6,722 nt of DNA. Source: Caldilinea sp. (GTDB lineage Bacteria; Chloroflexota; Anaerolineae; Caldilineales; Caldilineaceae). Shown here one piece after another: positions 6,682-6,722 of this stretch. Each line of letters opens with the position of its first letter. The stretch's first letter is position 1. Where the stretch lies: NCBI GenBank assembly GCA_026389955.1, contig JAPLGY010000358.1:1-6722 (forward strand), written 5' to 3'. The notes below the pieces were generated by a model. That model saw nothing but the letters and a program-made list of their open reading frames with translations. It did not search any database and had not been told where the DNA came from. Made by a program: the position numbers and the translations under genes.

Positions 6682-6722
6682 GCATACACTGAGACAGACG
6701 CCCTCCCCAGACACGACACGCT

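Larger units (their letters stand above)
6491..6722. other. Upstream region of nadE without a supported gene
   Basis: The 232 nt up to the window end contain the nadE leader, a TATAAT box, a 13-nt palindrome, a 10-bp hairpin and a spaced 10-bp inverted repeat. All three minus-strand frames stay open from the window edge for roughly 100-150 nt, as does one plus-strand frame from 6580, so the tail of an off-window gene cannot be excluded; none of the translations is recognisable. Confidence 0.6.

Noticed and set aside
1..6722. CRISPR array, tRNA, insertion sequence or prophage signal
   Set aside because: No regularly spaced repeats, cloverleaf-like segment, transposase motif or terminal inverted repeats were seen in the window.

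Overview
The window is GC-rich, and every gene I can support lies on the minus strand, so transcription runs from high to low coordinates. The likely source is a bacterium of the phylum Chloroflexota (Anaerolineae or Caldilineae type). This is inferred from the secreted protein ending in a YLPAVSR-like tail, which I recall as frequent at the C-termini of exported proteins in that phylum, and from the style of the nadE and methyltransferase sequences. No rRNA or marker gene is present to prove it.

Layout, in order of transcription. Positions 6722-6491 hold no gene I can defend; they contain a perfect 10-bp hairpin, a perfect TATAAT box and small palindromes. Then come nadE (6490-4520, glutamine-dependent NAD+ synthetase), a class I SAM-dependent methyltransferase (4499-3705), and a large exported protein with one C-terminal CxxCH haem c site (3678-1408). 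The last resembles proteins with a hydrazine-synthase-alpha-like architecture. The gaps between these three genes are 20 and 26 nt and each downstream gene has its own Shine-Dalgarno sequence, so they probably form one transcript starting near 6562. A 151-nt gap with an imperfect hairpin and a candidate sigma70-type promoter separates them from a second unit: potA (1256-156, polyamine-type ABC transporter ATPase) and, overlapping it by 4 nt, the first 53 codons of an ABC permease (159-1) that runs off the window.

How they work together. The transporter genes are a standard polyamine/small-solute uptake unit. NadE makes the cofactor NAD+. Nothing known ties NadE functionally to the methyltransferase or the exported haem protein; the link is only gene order and spacing. 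The least ordinary item is the exported haem protein: its only two cysteines in the whole 756-residue product are those of the single CxxCH motif. Homopolymer tracts of 8-9 bases lie inside conserved motifs of three of the genes.
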